From Bacteroidota bacterium (GTDB taxonomy: Bacteria; Bacteroidota; Bacteroidia; Flavobacteriales; Weeksellaceae), in the NCBI GenBank assembly GCA_023394415.1, contig JAEXAR010000043.1, forward strand, positions 124,001-188,000: DNA of 64,000 bases, given 5' to 3'. The position numbers and the translations under genes are program-made. The notes under the pieces were generated by a model. That model had not been told where the DNA came from, did no database searches, and saw only the letters and a list, made by a program, of their open reading frames with translations. This document shows, piece by piece, positions 25,745 to 34,466 of the stretch. How positions within the stretch are numbered: the stretch's first letter is position 1; each line of letters opens with the position of its first letter.

Positions 25745-26422
25745 ATGAAAATCCTACACCTCGAAACCTCATCTAAAAACTGCTCTGTTGTTATCTCTGA
25801 GGGCGAAGAATTGCTTTGTCTTTGTGAAGAAGTTTCAGAAAATTATAAACAGTCTGAAAGCTTGCACACGTTTGTAGAATGGGCTTTGGAAGGGGCAGAA
25901 ATCTCCTTGAAAGATTTGGATGCGGTGAGTTTAGGAAAAGGACCGGGTTCTTATACCGGATTAAGAATTGGGGCTTCGTCAGCAAAAGGGTTTTGTTTTG
26001 GATTAAATATTCCTTTAATTGCAGTAAACTCAATGGAAACGATGATTGAACCTTTTTTAAATCAAGAATTTGATTTGATCATACCATTGATAGATGCAAG
26101 AAGAATGGAGGTTTACACAGCTGTTTACGACGGTAAAACAGCAAAAGAACTTTCAAAAACCGATAATATTATTTTAAACGAGAACTCCTTCCAACAATAT
26201 TCAGAAAAAAAGATATTATTTGTAGGAGATGGGTGTGCGAAGGCAAATGAAATCATCACTCTTGAAAATATCGAATTTAGATCAGACGTTTATCCCTCAG
26301 CACAATTTTTAATAAAAAAATCGGTCGAAAAATTCAAAAACAATGATTTTGAAGATGTCGCCTATTTTGAACCTTTTTATCTAAAAGATTTTCACGGCGT
26401 AAAAAAATCCGAAAAAGCATAA
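25745..26422 (+). CDS. tsaB: tRNA threonylcarbamoyladenosine biosynthesis protein TsaB
   Basis: Partner of TsaD in making t6A37 on ANN-decoding tRNAs. At 225 residues it has the ASKHA-type N-terminus ILHLETSSKNCSVVIS and the diagnostic SLGKGPGSYTGLRIGAS near 62. IPLIDARRMEVYTAVY near 114 also fits TsaB. It lacks the metal-binding histidines of TsaD, as expected. It follows the XRE gene by 15 bp and ends at a bidirectional hairpin. Confidence 0.95.
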   Translation: MKILHLETSSKNCSVVISEGEELLCLCEEVSENYKQSESLHTFVEWALEGAEISLKDLDAVSLGKGPGSYTGLRIGASSAKGFCFGLNIPLIAVNSMETMIEPFLNQEFDLIIPLIDARRMEVYTAVYDGKTAKELSKTDNIILNENSFQQYSEKKILFVGDGCAKANEIITLENIEFRSDVYPSAQFLIKKSVEKFKNNDFEDVAYFEPFYLKDFHGVKKSEKA

Positions 26423-26426
26423 AAAA

Positions 26427-26456
26427 CCCCGAAGTAAGCTTCGGGATTTATTTTTA
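26427..26456. terminator. Bidirectional terminator after tsaB
   Basis: Stem CCCGAAG (26427-26433) and CTTCGGG (26438-26444) with loop TAAG has A-runs on the left and T-rich sequence on the right. It separates convergent tsaB and the outer-membrane protein gene. Confidence 0.8.
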
Positions 26457-26468
26457 ACATAAGTTAAA

Positions 26469-26978
26469 TTATTTGGTTAAATCAAAAGTTGCCCCCGCTA
26501 TAAATGCAAAGCGGTTGTTAAGCAATTGAAAGTCGGCAGCATCAGTGTTGTATCTTGCGATTGGGAATTGGGTTTCTACAAAAAGGCCAAAACCTTTATT
26601 GAAAAATACTCTTGCTCCAGCGTGACCGCCAAAGTTTTTAAGACCAATATTTAAACCTGGGTAAACATCAATGTTAGAAGCCAAACCAATAACATCTCCA
26701 AGGTGAGCACTTGCTCTTAATTTTGCATCAAAACGGTGTTTTGTTTCAGGTTTTTCTCCTTGTGCATTTTCTTTAGCACCCAAAAGATATCCCGCTTGTG
26801 CTCCAATTGAAAAACTGTCACCCAAACCATAATCTAATGAGGTGTGAATACCGGTAGCATACTTTTGAAAGTTTGCACCTAAGTTTAATCTTAAATCATC
26901 TTTTCCAATAAAAGCATCGTTTTGTGCACTTACCAATCCAAAGGCCGTCAACATTAAAGTGAAAAATAGTTTCTTCAT
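26469..26978 (-). CDS. Small outer-membrane beta-barrel protein
   Basis: A 169-residue protein with a signal peptide (MKKLFFTLMLTAFGLVSAQ). The mature part has alternating beta-strand patterns: LNLGANFQKYATGIHTSLDYG, SIGAQAGYLLG, ARVFFNKGFGLFVETQFPI and the terminal FAFIAGATFDLTK. This fits a small Bacteroidota outer-membrane protein (probably the DUF6646-type family). The function is unknown. A TAATTTTG -7 element at 27000-27007 on the minus strand, 21 bp upstream, suggests its own promoter. Confidence 0.85.
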   Translation of the reverse strand: MKKLFFTLMLTAFGLVSAQNDAFIGKDDLRLNLGANFQKYATGIHTSLDYGLGDSFSIGAQAGYLLGAKENAQGEKPETKHRFDAKLRASAHLGDVIGLASNIDVYPGLNIGLKNFGGHAGARVFFNKGFGLFVETQFPIARYNTDAADFQLLNNRFAFIAGATFDLTK

Positions 26979-26999
26979 AATTTTAAATTTTTAAAGCAG

Positions 27000-27007
27000 C
27001 AAAATTA
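27000..27007 (-). promoter_or_regulatory. -7 promoter element for the outer-membrane protein gene
   Basis: The minus strand reads TAATTTTG, 21 bp before the ATG at 26978 and just after the stop of the upstream dehydrogenase gene. The -33 element is not clear. Confidence 0.35.
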
Positions 27008-27015
27008 CGAATAAT

Positions 27016-28236
27016 TTATTTTTTAGAAATCCTATAGAGTTTTCCACTGTCTGTTACCGCATATAAATGACCGTCTTTAGCACTTAATACATCTCTGAAA
27101 CGCTCGTTTTTATCGGTTAAAAGCCACTCTTCACCAGTCACTTTATTATCTTTTATTTCGAGACGTATGATTTTCTGTCCACTTAAGCAGCCAATCATAA
27201 GGTTATTGCTCCATTCAGCAATATTTCCGGCATAAAAGTCAATTCCGCTCATTGAGATTGATGGATCCCAGTAATAAACCGGCTGTTCAAGTCCGGACTT
27301 TTGTCCAATGCCTTCACCAATGGTTAGTCCACTGTACTCTTCACCATAAATAATCGTTGGCCATCCATAATTTTTTCCCGGTTTTATCAGGTTAATTTCG
27401 TCGCCTCCTCTTGGTCCCATTTCTGCTTCCCAAAGGTCACCCGTTACAGGGTGTATTGCTGTTCCCTGTGGGTTTCGGTGTCCGGTTGAGTAGATTTCCG
27501 GTTTCCAGCCTGCTATTTGAGGATTCCCGGGAGCAGGTTTTCCTTCTTTGGTGATTTTCAGAATCTTTCCAAGATAGGTGTTTTGGTCTTGTGCTAAAGG
27601 TCTTGTAGCTAAATCCGATCGTTCTCCTGTGGTTACAAAAAGATATCCATCTTTATCAAAAGCCAAACGACTACCATAATGCAATCTTCCATCATAAGTT
27701 GGTGTCGCGCGAAAAATTACTGTTGGATTTTCAATAGATTTTTCATCTGCAGAAAGTTTGCCTTTTGCAACAGCCGTGTGATTGCCGCCAGTAAATGATT
27801 CAGAAAAACTCCAATAAATCATTCTGTTTGTAGCGAAATTAGGATCCAACGCAACATCCAAAAGTCCACCTTGTCCTTTGGAATCCACAGCAGGTAATCC
27901 AGTAATTTTATTGTGTGTTTTTCCGTCTTGTGAAATAATGTAGAAAAACCCGCTTTTTTCTGTTACCAGAAATCTACCGTCTGGCAAATTGATGATTCCC
28001 CAAGGTCTGCCAAGGTTTTCTGCAATTACAATTACATCGTATGGCGTAGTAGTTTTTATTCCTTTAATTCTGGTTTGTCCTTCAAATGCGGGTTTTATTT
28101 CGGTATTGGGACTTGCTGTTTCAGGATTTCCTGTTGATGTTCCGTTTCCGGGAATATCATTGTCTGAATTTGTTGGAGTACCATTTTTACATGATGCTAA
28201 TGACAAAATTAGTAAGGCAGCAATAATATGTTTCAT
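27016..28236 (-). CDS. PQQ-dependent sugar dehydrogenase family lipoprotein
   Basis: A 406-residue lipoprotein (signal peptide with lipobox SLASC, Cys near 16). A Thr/Asn-rich linker is followed by a six-bladed beta-propeller of the soluble glucose/aldose dehydrogenase (YliI/Asd, GSDH) family. Recognisable pieces are NLGRPWGIINLPDGRFLVTE, GLLDVALDPNF, YGSRLAFDKDGYLFVTTGER and ATGHRNPQG-like YSTGHRNPQGTAIHP with AEMGPRGGDEINLI. It probably oxidises aldose sugars in the periplasm with PQQ. I see no PQQ synthesis genes in the window. Confidence 0.92.
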   Translation of the reverse strand: MKHIIAALLILSLASCKNGTPTNSDNDIPGNGTSTGNPETASPNTEIKPAFEGQTRIKGIKTTTPYDVIVIAENLGRPWGIINLPDGRFLVTEKSGFFYIISQDGKTHNKITGLPAVDSKGQGGLLDVALDPNFATNRMIYWSFSESFTGGNHTAVAKGKLSADEKSIENPTVIFRATPTYDGRLHYGSRLAFDKDGYLFVTTGERSDLATRPLAQDQNTYLGKILKITKEGKPAPGNPQIAGWKPEIYSTGHRNPQGTAIHPVTGDLWEAEMGPRGGDEINLIKPGKNYGWPTIIYGEEYSGLTIGEGIGQKSGLEQPVYYWDPSISMSGIDFYAGNIAEWSNNLMIGCLSGQKIIRLEIKDNKVTGEEWLLTDKNERFRDVLSAKDGHLYAVTDSGKLYRISKK

Positions 28237-28400
28237 AGTCTGATATTTTGGTTTTTAAAATTAATGAAAGTATTTTTAATTCATTTTTACAATTAAAGAA
28301 ATAAATCATATAATTTATTGATTCTGGTTCTTTAACTTTTTATAGATTTCTTAATCTACTACAGGAGTTAGCAAAATGAAATATTAAATTCAAAAAAACG

Positions 28401-28430
28401 TTGATTATAATATTAAGTTTTTTAATTTTA
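28401..28430 (+). promoter_or_regulatory. Promoter of the S41 lipoprotein gene
   Basis: TTG at 28401-28403, a 19-bp spacer, then TAATTTTA at 28423-28430 (one mismatch to TAnnTTTG) sit 26 bp before the ATG at 28457. The spacing is exactly as in Bacteroidota promoters. Confidence 0.5.
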
Positions 28431-28456
28431 CACACTCAAAAAAGAAATTTATTAAT

Positions 28457-30019
28457 ATGAACATTAAAAGATATTTATTTTTGGCGGCTATTGGTAGCTT
28501 ATCTTTAGCATCATCTTGCCGTAACGATGATCCTACACCAACACCAACGCCAACACCGACACCAACCGTAACTGCTGATCCGATAAATGATTTTGTTTGG
28601 AAAGCTATGAACTCTTGGTATTATTGGCAATCGAGTGTCCCGGTTTTAGCAGACTCTTATAAAAATGACAATGCTAAATATACCGCTCTTATTAATGGCA
28701 GAACACCGGACAACTTATTCTATAAGAGTTTGCTCTTTGAATATGGCAAAACAGACCGTTTCTCTTGGATAGAAAATAATAATAAAATTATTGAGCCTGG
28801 AGCAAGAACAGCTGAGGTTGAAAGCATTACAGGCCTAGACCTTTCACTTTTCCCTAAAGGAGGAGGATCTACTAACTATGTTGCATTAGTAAACTATGTT
28901 GTACCAGGATCTTCTGCTGCAAATGCAGGTGTAAAAAGGGGAGATGTTATTACAAAAATTAATGGAGCTTACCTTACTCAAACTAATTATGGAGGTTTAT
29001 TTGGCGATTCTTTTACCATCACAAGAGCAGAAACGGCAGCAAGTGCGGTTGTAAATGGAGCTTATGTAGTAACCACAACAGATAAAACCGAAAATCTTCC
29101 TATCGTTAAAACAAGTATTGATGAAAATCCTATCGCATTTTACAAAGTGTTTGAAATGGGAGGCAAGAAGATTGGTTATTTAGTTTATAATGGCTTCAAA
29201 ATCGAATACAATGATGAGCTTAATGCCCAATTTGCTAAAATGAAAGCCGATGGAATTACAGATCTTATTTTAGACTTGAGATATAATGGTGGAGGCTCAT
29301 TAGATTCAGCATTAGGATTGGCTTCAATGATCAGTGGGAACACCAGCAGTAACTACATCTACATGGAGTATAACGGTAAACACAGCAATTATAATGGATA
29401 TGATCCATTAACAAGTAACTTGGAGGTATATAATATTGTAAATGGGCATCCTGAAAAAACAGGTGAGAAACAGACTATTAATTCTGTAAACCTTCCTAAA
29501 GTGTATACGTTGGTGTCTTTCCAAACCGCATCTGCAAGTGAACTTACTGTTATCAGTTTAAATAAGATTATCCCAGTGGAAACTATTGGCTATGTTACAG
29601 TTGGTAAGTTTGTTGGTTCACATACTTTATACGATTCTCCTAATGATGATTGGGTGAAGTATGAGAACAGAAATAAAACACACAACTGGCAGTTGCAACC
29701 TATTACTTTTAAATATTACAATAATTCTAAAGACGCCCATCCAACAGTGACTTATAGTAATGGCACTGTAGAAGAAGGGATTCTTCCAAAATCTGAAAAC
29801 AGAGTTCATCCTTACCAATGGATCGGGAATGTTAAGGATTTTGGTGTAACTACCGATCCCGAACTTAAAAGAGCGCTAGAATTAATTACAGGACAATCTG
29901 TTGCAAGAATGACAACACCTTTTGTAGATACCAATCAAAAAGTGTTAAGCGCCCCAAAAAGTGTTAGTGGCTTACATCTTTATGATTTTAATGGTTATGT
30001 AAAGAGAAAGAGAAACTAA
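28457..30019 (+). CDS. S41 family peptidase lipoprotein
   Basis: A 520-residue lipoprotein (lipobox LASSC, Cys near 21) with a PTPTPT linker, coded by in-frame repeats of the CCAACA type. A PDZ-like domain (about 120-200, VVPGSSAANAGVKRGDVITK) precedes the S41 protease core. The core includes LILDLRYNGGGSLDSALGLA and the Ser region SFQTASASELTV. The general-base Lys region reads TVGKFVGSHTLY, which differs from the classic FGKG. It is probably a periplasmic or surface C-terminal-processing-type peptidase with unknown substrate. It is monocistronic, with a promoter upstream and a terminator downstream. Confidence 0.92.
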   Translation: MNIKRYLFLAAIGSLSLASSCRNDDPTPTPTPTPTPTVTADPINDFVWKAMNSWYYWQSSVPVLADSYKNDNAKYTALINGRTPDNLFYKSLLFEYGKTDRFSWIENNNKIIEPGARTAEVESITGLDLSLFPKGGGSTNYVALVNYVVPGSSAANAGVKRGDVITKINGAYLTQTNYGGLFGDSFTITRAETAASAVVNGAYVVTTTDKTENLPIVKTSIDENPIAFYKVFEMGGKKIGYLVYNGFKIEYNDELNAQFAKMKADGITDLILDLRYNGGGSLDSALGLASMISGNTSSNYIYMEYNGKHSNYNGYDPLTSNLEVYNIVNGHPEKTGEKQTINSVNLPKVYTLVSFQTASASELTVISLNKIIPVETIGYVTVGKFVGSHTLYDSPNDDWVKYENRNKTHNWQLQPITFKYYNNSKDAHPTVTYSNGTVEEGILPKSENRVHPYQWIGNVKDFGVTTDPELKRALELITGQSVARMTTPFVDTNQKVLSAPKSVSGLHLYDFNGYVKRKRN

Positions 30020-30040
30020 TCTTTATATCAGAATATTGAG

Positions 30041-30071
30041 AACTCCGGAATTTTTTTTCGGAGTTTTTTTA
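30041..30071 (+). terminator. Terminator after the S41 peptidase gene
   Basis: Stem AACTCCG (30041-30047) and CGGAGTT (30059-30065) with an 11-nt T-rich loop is followed by TTTTTTA. Confidence 0.8.
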
Positions 30072-30079
30072 TTAGAAAA

Positions 30080-30114
30080 TTTGCACGTTTAAAAATTAAT
30101 TCTACATTTGTAGA
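30080..30114 (+). promoter_or_regulatory. Promoter and overlapping BlaI-type operator
   Basis: TTTG (30080-30083), a 19-bp spacer and TACATTTG (30103-30110) form a consensus Bacteroidota promoter. The -7 element is embedded in the palindrome TCTACATTTGTAGA (30101-30114), whose TACA-nn-TGTA core is the MecI/BlaI operator signature. A half-site copy, TTTGTAGAG, recurs at 30127-30135 next to the start codon. Binding of the BlaI product here would block the promoter, so the pair is probably autoregulated. Confidence 0.72.
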
Positions 30115-30135
30115 GTAAATAATATTTTTGTAGAG

Positions 30136-30510
30136 ATGGAACAGCTTACCAATGCCGAAAAAGAATTGATGGATATCCTTTGGGAAAAGGAAAAAGCATT
30201 TATGAAAGATCTGATAGGTGCTTATCCCGAACCCAAACCTGCAACCACAACCATTGCAACGCTTCTGAAAAGAATGCAAAATAAAAAAATGGTAGGATAT
30301 AAGACCTTCGGAAACTCGCGCGAATACTTTCCGATGGTTGAAAAAGGTAAATATTTCACCAAAGAAATGAACGGATTGATTGGTAAATTCTTCAACAATT
30401 CGGTAACGCACTTTGCGTCGTTCTTTACCGCCAATGCTAAATTGAGCGAAAAAGAACTGCTTGAAATCAAGAAAATTATCGAAAATGAAATCGAAAAGAA
30501 ACATAAGTGA
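30136..30510 (+). CDS. BlaI/MecI/CopY family transcriptional repressor
   Basis: A 124-residue winged-helix repressor. It begins MEQLTNAEKELMDILWEKE, the family's helix 1, followed by ATTTIATLLKRMQNKKMV, which is the recognition helix. A C-terminal dimerisation region follows. Such repressors are cleaved or released through an M56 membrane peptidase. The partner gene follows directly, its ATG overlapping this stop codon (TGATG). The upstream operator fits self-repression. No beta-lactamase gene is near, so the signal may be cell-envelope stress rather than a drug. Confidence 0.93.
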   Translation: MEQLTNAEKELMDILWEKEKAFMKDLIGAYPEPKPATTTIATLLKRMQNKKMVGYKTFGNSREYFPMVEKGKYFTKEMNGLIGKFFNNSVTHFASFFTANAKLSEKELLEIKKIIENEIEKKHK

Positions 30511-31943
30511 TGGAAACATTCTTATTTAAAATGATTTTGTCATCATCCATTTTTATTGGGTTTTATTATCTGATTTTGGAACGACAAAAAGCACACCGCT
30601 TCAAGAGATTTTATCTCTTGTTGAGCATTTTATTTTCAATGCTTATTCCTTTTGTATCAATTACTTACGGAACTACAACAGAGGTTTCCCATGAGTTGCT
30701 TCTTGTTAAAGGGCAAGGTGAAATGGTACCACTTTTAATTGTGGAGGAATCCGTTTTTACTTTTAATAATATTATTTATGCTATTTATGTTCCGGTAACT
30801 TTTTTTCTCTTGATGAGGTTTTTAATCAGTTTAAATGCTCTGCGAAAAGAAATCATTTTAGGAAAGAAAATTAAAAAAGGAAACTTCACAGTGGTTCTTA
30901 AAGAAGAAAAAGCAACGGCTCACAGTTTCTGGAAATACATTTTCCTGAACCGTGAAGATTTCGAAAAAGGAAAAATTGATGAAAAAATCATTCGCCACGA
31001 AGAAACACATCTGAAACAGAAACACAGCTTAGATGTTCTTTTAATCGAATTTTTACTTTCGGTATTTTGGTTTAACCCGGCATTTTATTTCTACAAAAAG
31101 GCGATGCTTACTAACCACGAATTTCTGGCTGACGAGAGTGTTTTGAAGGCTGAAACTAACGTAAAAGACTATCAAAAACTATTGTTAACCGAGCTTATTT
31201 CGGAGAAAATTTTATTTACAAACCAATTTAATTTAAGTAACACCAAAAAAAGAATCGATATGATGACTAAAAAATCAAACTATAAATCGAAGCTATATTC
31301 GTGGTTTAGTTTGCCACTTACAGCAATCCTGTTCTTTGTTTTTGCGGAGAAAGTTCCGGCAAAATCAGAGATAAGAAAACCGACAAAGAAAGCCTTTAAT
31401 CCTGCAAAAATTAAACACAACATTAAGGAAAGAGCTGTAGTTCCTATTAAAGTGGTTGACACTACAAAGAAACCTACAATGGAAGATATGCGTATAAAAG
31501 AAATGGAATTACAAAAAGCAAAGGAAAATGTAGATGCGGCAATGAAAAAGCTTCACAAAAAAAATATGGAATTAAAAAAAATCCGTGAACAAATTCCACC
31601 TCCAACATTAGAAGACAACAAGGCTCAATTATCGCAAGATGTTGATCAACTTCCAAACTTTCCGGGCGGTATCAACAATTTCAGATCTCAAGTAGCCTAC
31701 AACTTTAATACAGCAGTAATGACCGGTAATGAAGGTACAGTAAGATCAACACTTTACTTTGTTATTAATAGTGATGGTAGCACCTCTAATTATAGAAGTG
31801 AAGGCGAAAATGAAGTTTTTAACAACGAAGCATTAAGAGCTATAAAAGTTAGCAATGAGTCTTCTAAGTGGGAGCCTGCAGTTAAAGATGGCAAACCAAC
31901 AAGTTATATGTTCAAAATACCACTTACAATGAGTTTTCATTAA
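30510..31943 (+). CDS. M56 (BlaR1-type) peptidase with C-terminal TonB domain
   Basis: A 477-residue membrane protein. Three to four N-terminal transmembrane segments surround the cytoplasmic zinc peptidase: RHEETHLKQKHSLD carries HExxH near 168, and the third ligand is in NHEFLADE near 210. A further membrane segment (about 260-280) precedes a charged coiled-coil linker. The last 90 residues (DQLPNFPGGINNF to IPLTMSF) form a TonB C-terminal-like domain in the periplasm. The ATG at 30510 overlaps the repressor stop; an in-frame GTG at 30507 is less likely. It probably senses a periplasmic state and inactivates the BlaI-type repressor. Confidence 0.9.
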   Translation: METFLFKMILSSSIFIGFYYLILERQKAHRFKRFYLLLSILFSMLIPFVSITYGTTTEVSHELLLVKGQGEMVPLLIVEESVFTFNNIIYAIYVPVTFFLLMRFLISLNALRKEIILGKKIKKGNFTVVLKEEKATAHSFWKYIFLNREDFEKGKIDEKIIRHEETHLKQKHSLDVLLIEFLLSVFWFNPAFYFYKKAMLTNHEFLADESVLKAETNVKDYQKLLLTELISEKILFTNQFNLSNTKKRIDMMTKKSNYKSKLYSWFSLPLTAILFFVFAEKVPAKSEIRKPTKKAFNPAKIKHNIKERAVVPIKVVDTTKKPTMEDMRIKEMELQKAKENVDAAMKKLHKKNMELKKIREQIPPPTLEDNKAQLSQDVDQLPNFPGGINNFRSQVAYNFNTAVMTGNEGTVRSTLYFVINSDGSTSNYRSEGENEVFNNEALRAIKVSNESSKWEPAVKDGKPTSYMFKIPLTMSFH

Positions 31944-31967
31944 GAAACAATAAGCTAAATAATCCCC

Positions 31968-31998
31968 AAGAGCAGAATTTTCTGCTCTTTTCTTTTTC
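31968..31998 (+). terminator. Terminator after the BlaI-M56 operon
   Basis: Stem AAGAGCAGA (31968-31976) and TCTGCTCTT (31981-31989) with loop ATTT is followed by TTCTTTTT. Confidence 0.82.
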
Positions 31999-32124
31999 CA
32001 TAATTTTGTAAATCTCAAAAGTGATTATTAGTTTATCTTTGTTATCATTAATAAAAGTCACTTTTAAACTTTTGAATAACTGAAGCCTCAAAAAAGCTTT
32101 TATCTTTTGTGGCTTATAAAAATT

Positions 32125-34116
32125 ATGAAATTCAATCTCCAATCCGAATTTAAACCAACTGGCGATCAACCACAAGCCATTAAAAAACTCACCGAAGGCA
32201 TTGAAATCGGCGAGAAATACCAAACTTTGCTCGGCGTTACCGGTTCCGGAAAAACGTTTACCATTGCCAATGTGGTAAATAATATACAACGCCCAACATT
32301 AGTTTTAGCCCACAATAAAACGTTGGCAGCCCAACTTTTTATGGAGTTTAAGGAGTTTTTTCCTGAAAATGCGGTGGAGTATTTCGTTTCTTACTACGAT
32401 TATTATCAACCTGAAGCCTATATTTCCAGTACAGGAACTTATATCGAAAAAGATCTTTCCATCAACGAAGAAGTGGAAAAATTGAGACTTTCTGCTACCG
32501 CAAGTTTACTTTCCGGGAGAAGAGATGTTCTAATTGTCGCTTCCGTTTCCTGCATTTATGGGATTGGTAACCCTACGGAATTCCATAAATCTTTAATTTC
32601 TATTGCGATTGGTGATAAAGTGACGCGAACTTCTTTACTTCACTCATTAGTTAATGCTTTGTACGCCAGAACTTTGAATGAGTTTCAACGCGGCACGTTT
32701 AGGGTGAAAGGTGATGTAATTGATATTTATCCTGCCTATGCAGATAATGCGATCAGAATACAATTTTTTGGAGATGAAATTGAAAAAATTCAGACTTTTG
32801 ATCCGGTTTCAGGGAATGTAGAAAGCAATTTCGAACAGATTCAGATTTATCCCGCTAATTTATTTGTTACTTCAAAAGAAACATTAAATGGAGCTATTCG
32901 TGAAATTCAGGATGATTTGGTAAAGCAGGTCAGTTTTTTTGAAAGTATTGAAAAACCTCTCGAAGCCAAACGCTTACAGGAAAGAACAGAACTTGATCTT
33001 GAAATGATTAAAGAACTCGGATATTGTTCGGGAATTGAAAACTATTCAAGGTATTTAGATGGAAGATTACCGGGCTCAAGACCATTTTGTCTTTTAGATT
33101 ATTTCCCGAAAGATTTTCTGATGGTGATTGATGAATCTCATGTTACAATTCCACAAGTTCATGCCATGTACGGAGGTGATAGAAGCCGTAAGGAATCTTT
33201 GGTAGAGTATGGTTTCCGTTTACCTGCAGCTATGGACAATCGTCCTTTGAAATTTGAGGAGTTTGAAGGAATGCAAAATCAGGTAATTTACGTTTCAGCA
33301 ACACCTGCAGACTACGAATTGGAAAAAACCGGTGGCGAATATATTGAGCAAATCATACGTCCTACAGGACTTTTAGACCCAATTATTGAAATTCGCCCCA
33401 CTATAAATCAGATTGATGATTTAATGGAAGAGATCCAAAAGCGTGCGGAAATCGATGAAAGAGTGTTGGTGACTACTTTAACCAAAAAAATGGCGGAAGA
33501 ACTCACCAAGTATTTCACAAAATTCGGAATTCGTTGTCGCTATATTCACTCGGATGTGGAAACGTTGGAGCGAATCCAAATTATGCAGGATTTGCGTACC
33601 GGACTTTTTGATGTTTTAATTGGTGTAAATCTGCTTCGTGAAGGTTTAGATTTACCGGAAGTATCTTTGGTAGCCATTTTAGATGCAGATAAAGAGGGAA
33701 TGTTGAGGTCCCGAAGGTCAATGATACAAACCGTTGGTAGAGCAGCTAGGAACATCAACGGCAGAGCAATTATGTATGCTGACAAAATGACGAATTCAAT
33801 GCAAAAAACCATCGATGAAACCAATTATCGTCGTGAAAAGCAGCAGAAATACAACGAAGAAAATAATATCGTTCCTAAACAAATCAACAAGAAAATCTCT
33901 GAAGCTTTAGTTGGAAGAGCCAAAGACTTCCCGGAAGAAAAATACACCCAAAAAGAAATTTTGAAGCAGGTTGCGGAACAACGCGAAACTTACGGCGAAG
34001 CCGATCTGGATAAACTTATAGCCGAAAAACAAAAAGCAATGGAAGCAGCAGCGAAAAACTTGGATTTTATAAAAGCAGCGAAGTTGAGGGATGAGATTGC
34101 TATGTTAAAGGGATAG
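32125..34116 (+). CDS. uvrB: Excinuclease ABC subunit B
   Basis: DNA-damage recognition helicase of nucleotide excision repair. I choose the ATG at 32125 (663 residues, MKFNLQSEFKPTGDQPQAI); an in-frame TTG at 32107 lies upstream. Walker A is LLGVTGSGKTFTIANV near 40. The beta-hairpin region YFVSYYDYYQPEAYI, DESHVTIPQ (Walker B) and the helicase motif VGRAARN are all present. The C-terminal UVR domain (MEAAAKNLDFIKAAKLRDEI) binds UvrC or UvrA. The gene stands alone; uvrA and uvrC are not in the window. Confidence 0.98.
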   Translation: MKFNLQSEFKPTGDQPQAIKKLTEGIEIGEKYQTLLGVTGSGKTFTIANVVNNIQRPTLVLAHNKTLAAQLFMEFKEFFPENAVEYFVSYYDYYQPEAYISSTGTYIEKDLSINEEVEKLRLSATASLLSGRRDVLIVASVSCIYGIGNPTEFHKSLISIAIGDKVTRTSLLHSLVNALYARTLNEFQRGTFRVKGDVIDIYPAYADNAIRIQFFGDEIEKIQTFDPVSGNVESNFEQIQIYPANLFVTSKETLNGAIREIQDDLVKQVSFFESIEKPLEAKRLQERTELDLEMIKELGYCSGIENYSRYLDGRLPGSRPFCLLDYFPKDFLMVIDESHVTIPQVHAMYGGDRSRKESLVEYGFRLPAAMDNRPLKFEEFEGMQNQVIYVSATPADYELEKTGGEYIEQIIRPTGLLDPIIEIRPTINQIDDLMEEIQKRAEIDERVLVTTLTKKMAEELTKYFTKFGIRCRYIHSDVETLERIQIMQDLRTGLFDVLIGVNLLREGLDLPEVSLVAILDADKEGMLRSRRSMIQTVGRAARNINGRAIMYADKMTNSMQKTIDETNYRREKQQKYNEENNIVPKQINKKISEALVGRAKDFPEEKYTQKEILKQVAEQRETYGEADLDKLIAEKQKAMEAAAKNLDFIKAAKLRDEIAMLKG

Positions 34117-34121
34117 ATTTG

Positions 34122-34189
34122 TGAAGTCGTAAAGTTGCTAAGTTGTGAAGTTGAATTTTATTTGCGACTTTACGACTCAACAACTTTAC
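34122..34189. repeat. Degenerate 8-bp tandem repeat with inverted arm
   Basis: Three 8-bp units, TAAAGTTG, CTAAGTTG and TGAAGTTG, lie at 34130-34153. An 11-bp inverted repeat, AGTCGTAAAGT (34125-34135) and ACTTTACGACT (34167-34177), encloses them. The element sits between convergent uvrB and the DUF3820 gene and could terminate either. Confidence 0.6.
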
Positions 34190-34202
34190 TACCTAAAAAA
34201 AA

Positions 34203-34466
34203 TCAAAACTTATAAACCTTCTTAGCTTTCTCATCAATCACCTCTCCACGAATTGTTGTTAGTAAATCTGATAAACCATTGATTTTAATTTCGTAAACCG
34301 TAGAAAGTTGCATGCCGAGTTTTCCTTTTGGGAAACCTCCTTTTCGCATAAACCATTCTAAATAAGAAACCGGCAGATCTGCAAGGATTGTGTTTTTGTA
34401 TTTGCCAAAAGGCATTTTCACAATGCAGATTTCTTTTAAAATTTCAGGATTAATGCAGTCTTCCAT
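34203..34466 (-). CDS. DUF3820 family protein
   Basis: An 87-residue protein of the DUF3820 family. It shows MPFGKYKNTILADLPVSYLEWFMRKGGFPKGKLG, which is diagnostic (written here as KMPFGKY and LEWFMRKGGFP). The function is unknown; some members are annotated as quorum-sensing-linked. It lies directly downstream of the AI-2E transporter gene, whose stop overlaps this start codon by one base (TAATG), so translation is likely coupled. Confidence 0.85.
   Translation of the reverse strand: MEDCINPEILKEICIVKMPFGKYKNTILADLPVSYLEWFMRKGGFPKGKLGMQLSTVYEIKINGLSDLLTTIRGEVIDEKAKKVYKF

Noticed and set aside
23366..26422. Lipoprotein, small secreted protein and XRE gene as a toxin-antitoxin or defence island
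   Set aside because: The XRE gene is cotranscribed with tsaB and has its own promoter; no nuclease, recombinase or shift in composition is visible.
28540..28576. Short ACACCA/ACGCCA repeat in the S41 lipoprotein gene as a phase-variable tract
   Set aside because: The unit is 6 bp and codes Pro-Thr, so copy changes stay in frame; it is an ordinary lipoprotein linker.
30136..31943. BlaI/M56 pair as a beta-lactam resistance operon
   Set aside because: No beta-lactamase or penicillin-binding protein gene is adjacent, and the sensor lacks a penicillin-binding domain.
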